From contig JAUIRK010001028.1 of assembly GCA_030549495.1 (NCBI GenBank), positions 124,001 through 188,000 of the forward strand: a stretch of 64,000 nt of DNA. The letters are read 5' to 3'. The number at the start of each line of letters is the position of its first letter. The stretch's first letter is position 1. Below are positions 1-10,926 of the stretch, one piece after another. Both the position numbers and the translations under genes were made by a program. This DNA is from Nectonema munidae. Its lineage: Eukaryota; Nematomorpha; Nectonematoida; Nectonematidae. The notes under the pieces were generated by a model, which was not told the DNA's origin, did not search any database, and saw only the letters and a list, made by a program, of their open reading frames with translations.

Positions 1-432
1 TTAACTATCTACGAATATCCTTCGGAAAGGTTCCTTATAAACGAGTTCATCAAATCTAATGAACAGCCCACTCCCATACTACTGCCAAGTCAAAATGAAA
101 AAGAAATTTGTGGTGATTCCATTCACACAAATGGAATTTATTCTTTATCTAGTCATATTGCTTCTGCGTCGGTTTCAACTTTGACAACGACAACTGCAAC
201 AAGCCATACCAGCAATTCAGCATGTCTGTACACAACTTCTGCGAGTTCTCTGAAATCACCCTCACTGCCTCCTCACCCCACCCTCTTTGACTATGACTTT
301 TATGCAACAGATATCCCGATGCAACATCCTTCTACATCATCTCCTAACATAAATCCAAGTAATCTTCTTCTTTACGTAGTGAACCATCTGGTAGAGGGAT
401 CTAATTGTCATTTATCGTTTCATGGCAAATAG
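1..432 (+). CDS. 3' part of a gene, possibly taperin/phostensin-like (5' end outside window)
   Basis: Frame 1 is open from the first base to a TAG at 430-432, about 143 codons, while the other two plus frames stop almost at once. The start of the gene lies outside the window. The peptide opens with EYPSERFLINEF, then becomes Ser/Thr/Pro-rich and low in structure. From memory, vertebrate phostensin (PPP1R18) and taperin, which are actin- and PP1-associated proteins, carry a similar FEYPSE motif in their C-terminal halves; that is the only basis for the name. A strong donor (GTGAGT at 440) follows the stop by a few bases and is in the right phase for the exon at 2,296, so the real gene end is uncertain. 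Alternative: an unrelated disordered protein. Confidence 0.5.
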   Translation, partial: LTIYEYPSERFLINEFIKSNEQPTPILLPSQNEKEICGDSIHTNGIYSLSSHIASASVSTLTTTTATSHTSNSACLYTTSASSLKSPSLPPHPTLFDYDFYATDIPMQHPSTSSPNINPSNLLLYVVNHLVEGSNCHLSFHGK

Positions 433-483
433 ATCACCAGTGAGTTTCAAGTTATTCATTCAAAACACTCAAAAGTGTTTGAA

Positions 484-705
484 TGAAAAAAATTCTTTAA
501 AAAACCCCCCCTTTTAATTGGTTTTAAAAAAAAAAATAACTTTTTTTCAAAAAATATTTCCCCAAAAAAATTAAAAAAAAATATCTCCCCTTTAAAAACA
601 AAAAAATTTTTTAAAAAAAAAAAGGGGGGGATTTTTTTTTAAAAACGTAAACAAAAAAAAAAAAAAATTAAAAAAAAAAAAAAAAAATAAAAGAACTCTT
701 TTTTT
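484..705. repeat. homopolymer-block low-complexity stretch, probable assembly noise
   Basis: About 220 bases are made almost wholly of short runs of A, T, C or G (for example A-runs next to C7 and G7 runs). This is unlike ordinary AT-rich sequence or a microsatellite with a fixed unit. A similar patch occurs at 30,495-30,575. I infer poorly polished sequence rather than biology. Confidence 0.55.
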
Positions 706-834
706 ATAATATTAAAAATTTTAAATTTGTAACAACTCATAAATTTAAATGATATTGTATGTGATTACGGTTGATTTAAAATGCTGCCCTTTTTTATATA
801 AGCAACTCTATTTTCTGGATCATGCCTTACATTG

Positions 835-1025
835 CTAAAGGTGGAGGGTACTTTTCAGGTCTCAATTTGCTTAAAGCAAAGCTACCTTGAGGTGTTTTCA
901 TCGAGATGTCACAATTTGCTCCTCTTGTATCGAATCGAACTATCAGAAAGTAGGCTAGATGGGGGATCGAACCCAAGACCTTGAGTTATCGAAACTCAGT
1001 ACCTAACTCACCCCCCTATGCTTAG
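835..1025 (-). mobile_element. tRNA-derived SINE, family S
   Basis: Read on the minus strand it has a tRNA-like promoter region: an A-box-like part (GAGTTAGGTACTGAG) and a B box (GGTTCGATCC), with the family core AACTCAAGGTCTTGGGTTCG between them. It is followed by a shared tail containing a TAGTTCGAT motif and a CACCTCAAGGTA-like block. The same core recurs at about 23,645, 43,263 and 51,712, so this is a dispersed SINE and not a tRNA gene. Confidence 0.7.
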
Positions 1026-1053
1026 GTGCTCGCTTAACAATATTTTTTATTAA

Positions 1054-1172
1054 CCCGTTAACGACCAGAATAATCAGACGATATCTAGTGTAAAGCAGAA
1101 GATTTGTATTAAAGAGCATTGATAAACGCAGACGATTTTATTTTTGTAAAGTCGACTGTGTTCGACAACTGG
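1054..1172 (+). mobile_element. TTAA-flanked MITE, CAGACGA family, subtype 1
   Basis: Flanked on both sides by TTAA (1050-1053 and 1173-1176), the target site of piggyBac-type transposons. The ends are imperfect inverted repeats (TTAACCCGTTAACGACC against TTAACCAGTTGTCGAAC). Inside are repeated CAGACGAT motifs. A copy at 21,665 is about 90% identical by eye. It has no coding capacity. Confidence 0.75.
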
Positions 1173-1429
1173 TTAATCAAAAGTTTTTTATTAAATTATA
1201 TAAATCTTATATTTATAATAAATTATAATATATAAAGATAATTAAATTAACCCAAAATGAGTCCTATTTCTTGGAAAAGGGGGAAATTTAGGTGATGTTT
1301 ACAATTCCAAAAATTTTATCAAGAATTCCATATGACGCCTGCGGGTTGCTAAGCAAGTTTCTTAGTTTTACGTGATTTGAGGCCTGAACTCTTTGCAATT
1401 CGGTTACTTATAAAGAAAAAATGTGTAGT

Positions 1430-1712
1430 GCAAAGGTGGGCAACAATTTTGAGCTGTTGGCCGCATTAAAGTTTACCCAGGGTTTGGCTGGCCCCAGTTA
1501 AATTCTATTATATGAAAATTCGAATGGCATTTTAGTAAATTGTATTGGGACAAAAAATATAATTTTTTAATTAATTTTCAGTTATTTTGAATAAAAGGAC
1601 TTAAAATTGTTTTAAAAGTTTCATTTCTTTGAGCTGAAATTTTGAAAAATTAACGAAAAATACTCTAGGGTCATATCTAAAGAGCTAGCAGGCCGTAGAT
1701 TGCTCAGTCGTG
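1430..1712. mobile_element. probable hAT-type MITE
   Basis: The left side reads GTGCAAAGGTGGGCAACAAT with a GGCCGCA block 25 bases in. The right side ends GGCCGTAGATTGCTCAGTCG, close to the reverse complement. This matches the usual hAT MITE pattern (CAGGGGTGGGCAA ... GGGCCGCA). I see no clean 8-bp target duplication, so the limits are approximate. Confidence 0.4.
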
Positions 1713-2295
1713 TTCTAGTCTCTGCATCTGATAGCGCTCTTCCCTTCCACTTTGAATCTCACCCAAAATTTAGCATGATAATAATGCTTTTTTTATATTC
1801 AAATATTTTACGTCTAATTTTCCTAAATTATGTTTGATTTGTTTTTTTAATTAGCTCAATTTTGTTAATAATAATTTAAGTCTCCATTTTCTACTCCGTT
1901 CTGTTTCACCACCTCCCCATTCTTCTCATTGTCCCTAACTTTGAAGAAAATTAAAAAAAACATTTCCAAGAATTTTCAAAACCCGCTATGCCGATGTTCA
2001 GAATCAATGATATAAATAGTGTAAGCGGGTATGATGAACAACCTGGTCCCCTAACTCTAATCACGGGGTGCGGCAAAGCTGAGGGCTGAACCAAAAGAAA
2101 GTATATATATATATATATAATTGATATATTCCAAGGACAAAATAAATTCCAAAGATGAGTGAGGGACGTGTGTAGTTTGTCTCTACCCCCTTCCCCTTTT
2201 AGAAAAGTCTGATGACGAATTTTTTATCCTTTAAGTATTATATTACTTTTAAAATGTTTACTATTTCACTTTTTTTATTGTAAGCATCATTTTAG
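1713..2295. other. non-coding, intron or spacer
   Basis: AT-rich with no supported gene. It holds a short (AT)n run near 2,101-2,119 and ends with a pyrimidine tract and ATTTTAG acceptor at 2,295. If 1-432 and 2,296-2,585 are one gene, this is intron. Confidence 0.5.
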
Positions 2296-2585
2296 GAGAT
2301 TACTTTGAAGATTTTATGCGAGAGAGTGTTTTTCACTTAAAAGAACCTAGCAGCAGGTATGTTACCGCGCTTTTGCAAGATGAGGCAAAGGTGAATTCCG
2401 TGGAAGGCGTTCTAATGGATCATTTGAAAGTCGAAAACTTTGGGGTTGATGATCTCGCCAAGCTTGAAGTGGGAAGACGACAGTACACCGATTCATTTCC
2501 CATCAGCAGTGTGTACAGTGAGAGTGGAGTGGACTTTAATTCGAACACGTGGTCGTCTTCTCCACTAGCAGATATGCTTTTTTGA
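2296..2585 (+). CDS. terminal coding exon of an unidentified gene
   Basis: A good acceptor (CATCATTTTAG) is followed by an open frame entered in phase 1, running to TGA at 2,583-2,585. It encodes about 95 residues, hydrophilic and of normal composition (…FHLKEPSSRYVTALLQDE… and a C-terminus SSPLADMLF). It has no signal peptide or membrane segment. The entry phase fits the GTGAGT donor at 440, so this may be the last exon of the upstream gene, but an in-frame TAG at 430 stands in the way. An AATAAA lies at 3,065-3,070, 480 bases downstream. I do not recognise the protein. Confidence 0.55.
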
Positions 2586-3691
2586 AGCATTTCTCATCTT
2601 TACGCCGTGCTTGTGTTTCGTTCCTCCTCTGTGTTAACTCCAGTTTAGTGTCATCTAAATGCTTCTCTCGCATTTTAGGTCCTCTCGCAATCTGTCTCAC
2701 AAATTTTTGTCTTTAAAGCATTAATTCTTTTTACCCTGAATCTTATAATTTAACTTTAATCATTGTCACACTTTTTTTTCCGCATGTTCTTCACCATTTT
2801 TTTAATTTCATTCCAACATAAACATTCCATACTTTTGTGTTTTTATGAATGATGATATTTTGGGCCTTGAGCATGCTTACACTTTATTCGCACAACTAGA
2901 TACTTAAAGTATGAAGAGAAAGATGAAATGGGGCCATTATTTCTAAAGCTGCCTTCACCTTCTCTACATTTTGTGCTTTTTTCTAAGTCCTTTTTTATAT
3001 TCATCAATATATAATATTATTTAAAATTATGATCATTCTATATAATAACAGTTTATTTTTTATTAATAAATTGTTTTTTTAAATATATTTGTATTATTTA
3101 GGAAATTCAAATTTACAAGCTTTTTTTGATATATGGCATGTTTTAAGACCATTTTTAAAACAACATGCTCAAAGATATTTACTTAACTTTGAAGAAAATT
3201 GTAAAAATCTTGCAATGTTATCATAAATTCTTAATAAATAATATCTGATCCAGGGGTGTCGTCGAGTTTTACTGTTACGGGCAACTAATATTTTTTAAAA
3301 AAGGAGCCATCAGATTTACCAAATTAGACTAAAAATCAGTCTTTAGAATAAACTTACAGAAAGTGATAAAATTAGTCTTTTTAATTGTAAGAATGTATAC
3401 TTTGTGTTTTGAATAAACCAGGTGTGTACTTGTTTACAAATCAGTGGTTGCCAAAGTGGAGGGTAATGCCCACAAGGGTACGTTTTGGAATTCTAAGGTG
3501 ACGTGTGAATAGTTAAATGATTAGTTATTAAATTTTTTTGATCAAACAATAAATCTTCCTAGAAAATTTACAGTGTGCTGCTAATCGAGCTCAATGCATG
3601 AAAAGATTTAAACGTTCAGAAAATTTTCCTGAAGCATATTATTTAGTACGTTGAAAAATACAAAAAATATTCTAAAATTATAGATTATAGG
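2586..3691. other. 3' flank with hAT-type end fragments
   Basis: No coding sequence is supported. Two motifs look like hAT termini: CAGGGGTGTCG at 3,251 and CAGTGGTTGCCAAAGTGG at 3,442, the second followed by a TGCCCAC block typical of hAT MITEs. I found no matching right ends, so no element is delimited. Confidence 0.35.
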
Positions 3692-3984
3692 CAGTGCCCG
3701 CGCTAAAGCTAAATTTCAAGGGGGCTGAAATGGGGCAAAGAAACACATTTGCAAAAAATTTATTTCCTATATTACTTTGCTGAAAAGCATGAAGTACTTC
3801 TGTATAAAAACCTATAGAAATCTCATATTATACATACACATACACCAGCATTTATATAAGATTATTGTGTACAATTTTTGCTTATTTATTTTTCCTTTAA
3901 AAAGTAAACCAAAAATTTTAGGAGGGGCAAAGATTAATACAGGGGGGCACGTGCCCCAAAATTATATAGGTAGCGCGGGCTCTG
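3692..3984. mobile_element. complete hAT-type MITE with 8-bp target duplication
   Basis: A 293-bp element. Its left end CAGTGCCCGCGCTA and right end TAGCGCGGGCTCTG are inverted repeats with one mismatch in 14. It is flanked by an exact 8-bp direct repeat ATTATAGG (3,684-3,691 and 3,985-3,992), the length hAT transposases produce. It contains G-rich blocks and a palindromic GGGGCACGTGCCCC, and encodes nothing. The exact duplication suggests a fairly recent insertion. Confidence 0.9.
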
Positions 3985-3992
3985 ATTATAGG

Positions 3993-5029
3993 TGTTATTT
4001 AAGTTCAGTAATGTTGCAGTATGTATAAGAAAAATATAGTTTTCAATGACCAGACTATCCCTACCCTCAAATTCCATTTAGTTTAGAAATTAATTAAAAA
4101 AAAAAGAAATAAAAAGCTTTTTTATTATGAATTTTTATATATAACTTCTTTTAAATAATGTAATTTTAGAATAAAATAAAATTTATACAAAATTTAATTT
4201 TGAATAAACTTCCTCTTGAAACCGTAAATCTCATATAGAACAATTCCCATAAATAATATTAGTTGTAGTGAACTTATATGTGATGTGATTTTTAAAAGTT
4301 AGATTATAAATATACAATAAACTTTTAAATTTTTTTTTCCTCAACCTCTTGGTTGGCAATCTTTTAAAAATTTATTTATTAAGAAAGAACAATATTTAAC
4401 AAAAACCGTTGATATTAACAAATTACATATGTATAGTATATATGACACAAAAATAAGTCTTCTAGGGAGGGTGGGTGAGAAGTGGTGAGTCTTGAGCAGA
4501 GAAGTATTAAAAGTGAGGATTCTGTGGCTTGTGCCAGTTTATATAGCTGTGTGTATTGTCTTGGGTTGGAATCTCGACGGCGAGTCTGCTTTATTTTGTG
4601 TCGTGAGTATGTAACTTGTTGGGCTTTTTGTGGGTGATCCTTGTGTTCGATTGTAGTTGTACAGGATTTCGTTCAGCTTCTTGCTGCCGGACCCATTATT
4701 CTGGAATACTCCCAGTGCGGTTGTTGAATCTCAGAGTATACTTGCTTTCTTCCTGTTGTAGTGATCCAGAATGATGAGTCCTAGCAGTTCCATTTCTTCT
4801 ATTCTTTTGTGGAATGAGGTTTGTAGGCATAAGTTCTTGGTTCCTATATTTAGGCCAATTTGGGTGTTTGTTGCACCAGTGTACAGAGTCTTCTGTGTTT
4901 CTGATGTGCTTTCTTCTTCAAACTTTATGTTTTCCTCTATGGATTCTTCTAAGAAGTTCCAGTATTCCATATCTCTTGTGTGGTTGTGTATTGTTGTATA
5001 GCCGTAGGATACCCTTTTGAGTTTTGATA
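3993..5029. other. AT-rich stretch and an unidentified repeat-like coding relic (minus strand)
   Basis: From 3,993 to 4,440 I see nothing. From about 4,470 to 4,970 base composition changes to more balanced, and the minus strand has a 79-codon open segment (4,731-4,970) rich in Glu, Thr and Asn that looks formerly coding. I cannot assign it to a family; an old repeat-derived gene piece is the likeliest reading. Confidence 0.3.
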
Positions 5030-5037
5030 TTCTAGGT

Positions 5038-7311
5038 CAACCATTCTCAACCTTTCCTCCATCATTGACACCCTGGAAGCTGTATGTGAATGTAGTTTTA
5101 TGCATTTCTCCATTTACCCCCTACTCCCATACAAAAAATTCATGGCCATCATAAAGTGACGGAAAAACAAGAAGGTCAGAAAGAACCTTTTTATTGTTTA
5201 GGACTCACTAAACATAATAATTTGTATTACAAAAAATAATGAACAGAAACAGCAGAAGCATTATCAGTGGAAACACGGCTGATTCATAAGTTTGTTTATT
5301 AGAGGAGGTGTGTCTGACAATGCTACTTTCATATCATCATCGGCTTTCAGGCGGTTTCTGGTCTTTGTCTTTATTGCTACTAAACATGAGAACCCTTAGT
5401 CACAAAAGGAACAAGCACTTGGAAGGCACGCTGAGTAAGGAGTGGGCATGAGGCTGTGAGTTTTATCCAAAAATTAACACCAACTTTTTCAAATTCTTCT
5501 CTAAGAGTAGCAGAAGATTGAAGATCAATCAGTTGATCTTTTACTTAGCTGTCATCTTTTATTTCTGACAGCAGGACTTTCACTAATGACCTCATCCAAA
5601 TTTGCAAAGTTGCTTTGGTGAACTCTCCGTGTCCAGCTGTGTCTGCAATGCTGTCATCTTTTCACTTACTTCAACAATGGCTACTGATGTTCCTTGGAGT
5701 TGTTTGTTAACTTTGTTAAGATGGGTAAATATATCTGACAGTTACCCCAAACTTTGCATTCCGGTCACGAAGAAACATTTCTACCTCGGTACGGAGCTCG
5801 AACACACGATTTAAAAAATAAGTCCACGTGAAAGCCACCTCACTTCAGTATGCAGTAAAAGAATGGAAGGCTCATAGCCCATCATCTCATCATAAAAAGC
5901 TTTGAACATCGGGACCGAATGAAGTTAACAGCCTCAACAATTTTCAGGGAGAGTTTTTGCAGCTAATGTATGTCTGTGAAGAAAACACTGTGTTGTTATT
6001 ACATGGGGTGCCTTTTGCTTCACAAGTGCAGTGAAGCCTGATCTCAATCCCATCATGGCTGGAGCTCCGTCAGTACAAATTGAGCCAACAATGTCCCACG
6101 TGAGATTGTTCTTGTCAAAGAAGTGTTGTATTCCTTTGTCGTTTGCTGGAGAGGTTCACAAAAGAGAAATTCATGTTTTAGTTCTTTTCCACATATGTGT
6201 TTCATCAACTTGCAAAGATATTTTTGCTGTGCTAGATTTGATTTTTTTCAATAACTTGTTGACAAATATCTTGAGACATTTCACTAATACGCCGATAGAT
6301 TGTGTCATCAGAAAGGGGAATGGCTTGAATCATCTGCTTTGCTTTAATCCCACATACATGACATTCAACCATGTCTAAGGCACAACGTTTAATCAGCTTC
6401 TCGCCAATGTCATGATGTTTCTTGGCCTTTGCTATTCGCAGCGCTACATTATAGGAAGCTTCAAGCATTGGTTTCTTCTCAGATACGAAGCCAATTTTGG
6501 ACAGTGTTCCTGCCGCCCTAAACCTAGCTCCATTTGCCTCAAATGTAGCACGGTCATCGGATGCATGGACAGGATGTGAAGCTTCCAGATGCTGTTTCAG
6601 TATTGAAGGTTTCAGGGACCCATTTCCAAGAACTTTTAAGCACAGCAGACACTGAGGCTTCTCCACACCATCCACAACAAAGAAGTCAAAGCTGAAAAGA
6701 AATAATTATGAATTAGTCAAATTCTGCATTCACTGAAAGCATATCCAGAATATTGCCACTCATGACTGATTTTTCAGTTAACAGTAACACTCTCTGTGGA
6801 TTTTATCAATGCCAGGCTAGTTCTCATCAAAGCTCTCTCAATTAATGTTTACATTAATTATAAATTGCATACAAATTTATAGTATTACTCTCAGAACATC
6901 TAATACTAATATACTTACATAGCAGCAGTAATATACAGTAATGAGAGAATACTGATCTACTGAAATTCGCAACAATGGTGTTACTCGGCTGCGTTTGAGA
7001 CGGCGCGCCGATACGCGCGGAACAATACTCCTCCTCTCATGCGCATGCGGAAGTTGCCGATTCGCTGCGCCGAGATTCTGTGGGAAGCGACGAAGCGGCC
7101 TTGTTTATGTACTCATACCTAAGCAGGACCAAACAAGATTGCCATACAACTCTCCCTTCCTCCCTCTCTCCCACAGACACACTTTATTTGCATTCTCTCT
7201 CTCTCATTTTACAAAAATAAATTTAAATGATCAGGTACTTCAATTATTTACCCCCGACTATATAATTTTTTTCCCCCTAGGGGTAAATTTCCTCCTGGTT
7301 GAGAACCTCTG
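5038..7311 (-). mobile_element. hAT transposon relic, ZBED5/SCAND3-like type
   Basis: A 2.27-kb element read on the minus strand. The ends are inverted repeats (CAACCATTCTCAACC at the left; the right end reads CAGAGGTTCTCAACC on the minus strand). The flanking 8-mers TTCTAGGT and TGCTACGT match at 6 of 8, as expected for an aged hAT target duplication. The inside encodes a decayed transposase with a zinc-finger N-terminus and a C-terminal dimerisation region. Confidence 0.8.
5264..6675 (-). pseudogene. decayed hAT transposase (ZBED-type)
   Basis: The 5' part (6,675 down to 6,232) is open for 147 codons. It begins near MDGVEKPQCLLCLKVLGN, the BED-type finger CxxC, followed by LKQHLEASHP with the paired histidines, then the conserved block around EASYNVALRIAKAKKHHDIGE. 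This is the arrangement of ZBED5/SCAND3-like transposase-derived proteins. The 3' end near 5,264-5,350 carries TKTRNRLKADDDMKVALS, the dimerisation region. The middle is interrupted by stops and shifts, so it cannot be active. Confidence 0.8.
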
Positions 7312-7624
7312 TGCTACGTAATTGGAATCGTTGAAAGCTAGTGAGATGTTTGTTTAGATATCTTGAAAACAGTGGTGGCCTTACAAACAAAATAAAGCTT
7401 GAAATTCAAGTGGGGAATTGGGAAATAGAAATTATTATTAATACTAAATTTATAATTATGTCATTTGCAAACATTAATATAAATTTCTATTCATATTTGA
7501 TCTGAGAGAAAATTTAGAAAAAGAAGAATCTGATGAAAAATTTTAAGATTGAGTAGTCGTGAAAGAAAGTATCTGAGTTATGTTAATTTGATTTGGCTTT
7601 TCAATAAATTTGATATATCGCTAT
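7312..7624. other. AT-rich spacer sharing a short repeat with 17.2 kb
   Basis: No gene. The segment 7,405-7,455 (ATTATTATTAATACTAAAT core) recurs at 17,225-17,285, so a short unclassified repeat is present in both places. Confidence 0.35.
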
Positions 7625-7628
7625 TTAA

Positions 7629-10445
7629 CCCTTTAAGACATTTTGAGTCACACATGACCCATTATAAAATCCAGACCCTTTGGAAATAATTATAAATTCA
7701 TATTTTAACATGCAAGTGTTATAAGAAAACTCGATTGAGTAGGCATGTAACAATAAAATATATTTTTTTAATTTCAACTGGAAATTTTTCTAAACTTTTG
7801 AAAAAATATATTTTTTTGTAATCGTTGTATTCATGGAGTGTTGCAATAGAAAATTTCTGCTTTAAATTTTGAAATTTCAAAATTTTTTTTATAAATTTTT
7901 AATAAGAAAATTTCTGCCAAAGCATCACTATTATAACACTATTTCAAAAATTTAACGAAAATAGGGAGGAAAATGTCAATTTTTATACTCGGTCATGAGT
8001 GACCCATTGTGTTTTATAGTACAATCTTTCATATACAATCTTCCTACTTCATTTTGGGTCACACCTGACCTATGGATTGAAGTTATGTGTATTGACGAAA
8101 ACAAATGTACCCAAGTGTGACTAACTTATCTGTCACTGTTCATTGAATATGCATGAAGACAATGTATATATTTATATATATGCTCTAACATGAATAGATG
8201 ATAGGAAGAGGAAAGTAAAGTTTCTACTTTTTTCGAATGTTTCAAGCAAGACATTGATGTCCTGTCATAGCAAGTGTTTTTGAAGTGAAATCAGCTGTCA
8301 AATTTCGTCCTCTTTCATTGCGATTTAGCTTTGCAAGTCCTTGATAATCCAGTTTATTTTTATCATACTTGTTTTTGTCATGAATAAAAAAGTTTATGAA
8401 GCTGGGAGAGAATTTTCACTAACGCAGCACGATGTTTTGGAGATGGTTTTTCCAGAAAACTCCGATGACGAAGTACCCTGCCTTGATGAAGATAATGTTA
8501 GTGTTCTGATGGCAGAGGTGTATGTGTGGTGAAGTGAAGTGGTCGAAAGAAATAAAGGAGTGCAGTGTCTACCTCAAATTTCCTCTCCTATTCCACATGG
8601 TAAACTCAAAGAGAAAATTGAGATGCTCAAGTTTTCAGATTCATGTGATCCTTACCCAGTCTTCAGTGCCGTAACTTGTTTTGAAAAAGTAATCAATGAT
8701 ATTATAATTCCGTAAACTAATTTATATGCAACACAGAAAGGTTGTGTCTTTGAAGTGAATTTTGATGAAATGTGTGCATTCATAGGAATACATATGATAA
8801 TGGGATACTAAAACTTACCCCATCTTAGACATTATTGCTCGAAAGAGAATGATCCTTCTGTGTCATATATAGCATCAGTCATGCCTTTGAAAAGATTTTT
8901 AGAAATAAGAAAGTTTATGCATTTTAGTGATAATTCAAAACAAGAAAACGATGGAGCGAAAAAAATTAGATGTGTATTTTGACCATTATAACAGTGCATT
9001 CAAAGAAGTTACTTTTCCAGAAGAAAATCTAAGTATAAATGAGAGTGTATGTGAAAGCCAAAGCCATTAAGTGGCGATTCAAAATTTGGCTTTTAGCAAG
9101 AGTTTCAGGGTATATTTATAGTGTTGTTCCATACTGCGCCAAATCAGAAGTCCGCAATTAACGTTTTCAGAGCAGAAAAGATGTACTATTTATGCAATAG
9201 AAGCAAGCTTGACAATAAAACTTTTACATTTTGTTCTGCTTGTAACAAGTTTTTTTATGCATTCAAAAAAAAAAAGAAATTGCTTTCATGATTTTCATTT
9301 ATCCTGATCTCTTTCATAAATTTTTATTCAAAAAGTTTTTCCAATTTCTTAATATAAACTTGCTTTTTCGAATTTATAAATGTTTATAAACAATATCTAA
9401 TTGTTATAATTGAACAACAAAACAGTATATTAGAAAGTAAAATCTTAGCTTCATCAGCGCTTTACTAAAAAGTATCATCAAGTGTCTTCAAGAGTGAGAG
9501 GGAGATTTATTATAATTATTCACTTTACATTCACGCAAAAAAATACAAAAACAACAAAAATAAATGAAAGAAACCTAAAAGTATAAAGATGGTTTAGATT
9601 AGAGCATCAAGAAAAGTGCTTAGCTTTTAAAATATTATAGACTCTAATAAAATAAAAAAAGGCAAATATATGCAGGAAGGAAAACTAAACATTTTATAAG
9701 TTTTGTTTTAATTATTTCGAGTTTTATAATGTTTTTTTCCAAAAAATATTCTTGTTTTACTAAGAAGGTAAAAATATTTCAAAAATAGAAAATAACATAG
9801 TTGTCAGTAAGTTATATATGGAACAAAGCTTATTGTTTTTTTTTCTATCTAAATTGCTTCTAAACTCTTGAAAAACTATTACTATGTTTTGATATTCCAA
9901 ACAAGCATGTTCAAGAGATCTTAAGTGGTATACACTTATTTGTAGGTTTTGAATATAAAATATTATAATCTCATCTTTTCAAGATGATATTTATGATCAG
10001 TACAACTATTTAATACTTCTTGTTGAGATAACTGAACTAGAGCGCATTCAACAAGTTTCCAGCATAGCTTTTTTGAGCTGAGGGTACTTTTTAGTAAAGC
10101 CTTCCCCATCTCCTTGTACAATAATAAAAATTGCCACAGTGTAATTCATATAAGTAGAAGGTCATTAATGGACTTTGCGAGCGAATATAAAGCTAAATAA
10201 TTAACTTTCAAAAACTCTACCCTGGATATTATATTAAATAGTCATAAGTCATAATGGGTCACAGATGACCGATGATAAAAACACTAAGTCATAATGGGTC
10301 ACTGGTGACCCGTTAAGATCTTTTGAAGATGTGAAAGTAAATTCACTATTTTATTTCTTTTTATTATTGAGTAGGCTACAAGTAAGCCATTGAAGCTAAA
10401 AAAAACTTTTTTTTAACTTTTTTTTTATTTTTAAAACTTAAAGGG
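7629..10445 (+). mobile_element. piggyBac element 1 (relic)
   Basis: Flanked by TTAA (7,625-7,628 and 10,446-10,449). The ends begin CCCTTTAAG and close as its complement, AAAGGG after TTAAACTT-like sequence, the CCC start usual for piggyBac. Near both ends are palindromic blocks of the form GGGTCAC-NNN-TGACC (about 7,648, 7,982, 8,055, 10,256 and 10,297), probable transposase-binding repeats. It encodes a broken piggyBac transposase on the plus strand, and about 1.1 kb between 9,150 and 10,240 is AT-rich and empty. Confidence 0.8.
8380..9150 (+). pseudogene. piggyBac transposase, 5' part only, decayed
   Basis: Starts at an ATG giving MNKKVYEAGREFSLTQHDV and an acidic stretch (ENSDDEVPCLDEDN), then runs in shifted frames through typical piggyBac blocks: FEKVINDIIIP and NLYATQK, FDEMCAFIGIHMIMGY, and MPLKRFLEIRKFMHFSDNS, followed near 9,030-9,130 by sequence equal to the KAKAIKWRFKIWLLARVSGY region. 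The second half of the catalytic domain, including the later Asp residues, is missing, so the copy is both frame-broken and deleted. Confidence 0.8.
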
Positions 10446-10926
10446 TTAAAGTAAATAATTAGCATAAATAAAAATGGCCTAATTTAGAACTTTTATTTCG
10501 GTCTAACTAATTATCCCTATTAGTGCTGGGGCGTAAAACGCCCCCCCCCCCCCTAAAAAATTAATTGTAGATAATTGGCCGAATCACATCCCATCAAACT
10601 TTGTGACCTTTTCTAAAATCGCTAGTTGCATCTTTTGAAACCATTTTCATAGTAGTTGAATGACCCTTTTATGTCCAAAACTGTCAATCAAAATCAAAAA
10701 TTAAAATTTTTCAGCAAAATTTTGACATTATCTGTACTTAACCTTATAACTTAGGATCTATATTATATAATATCCTGAGAATTTATAATTATATACAGTT
10801 TGGAACGCATAACACTTTATATATTTAATTTTTTCAATAATCAGGCTACTTTTTAGAAAATTTCAATCAAAATTTTGATTGATCAAAAATATATCTAATA
10901 AAATATACCTTCAAATTTTACATAAA

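Noticed and set aside
6995-7321. 108-codon plus frame (Arg-rich start)
   Set aside because: It overlaps the 5' non-coding part of the hAT element and its terminal repeat; no motif.
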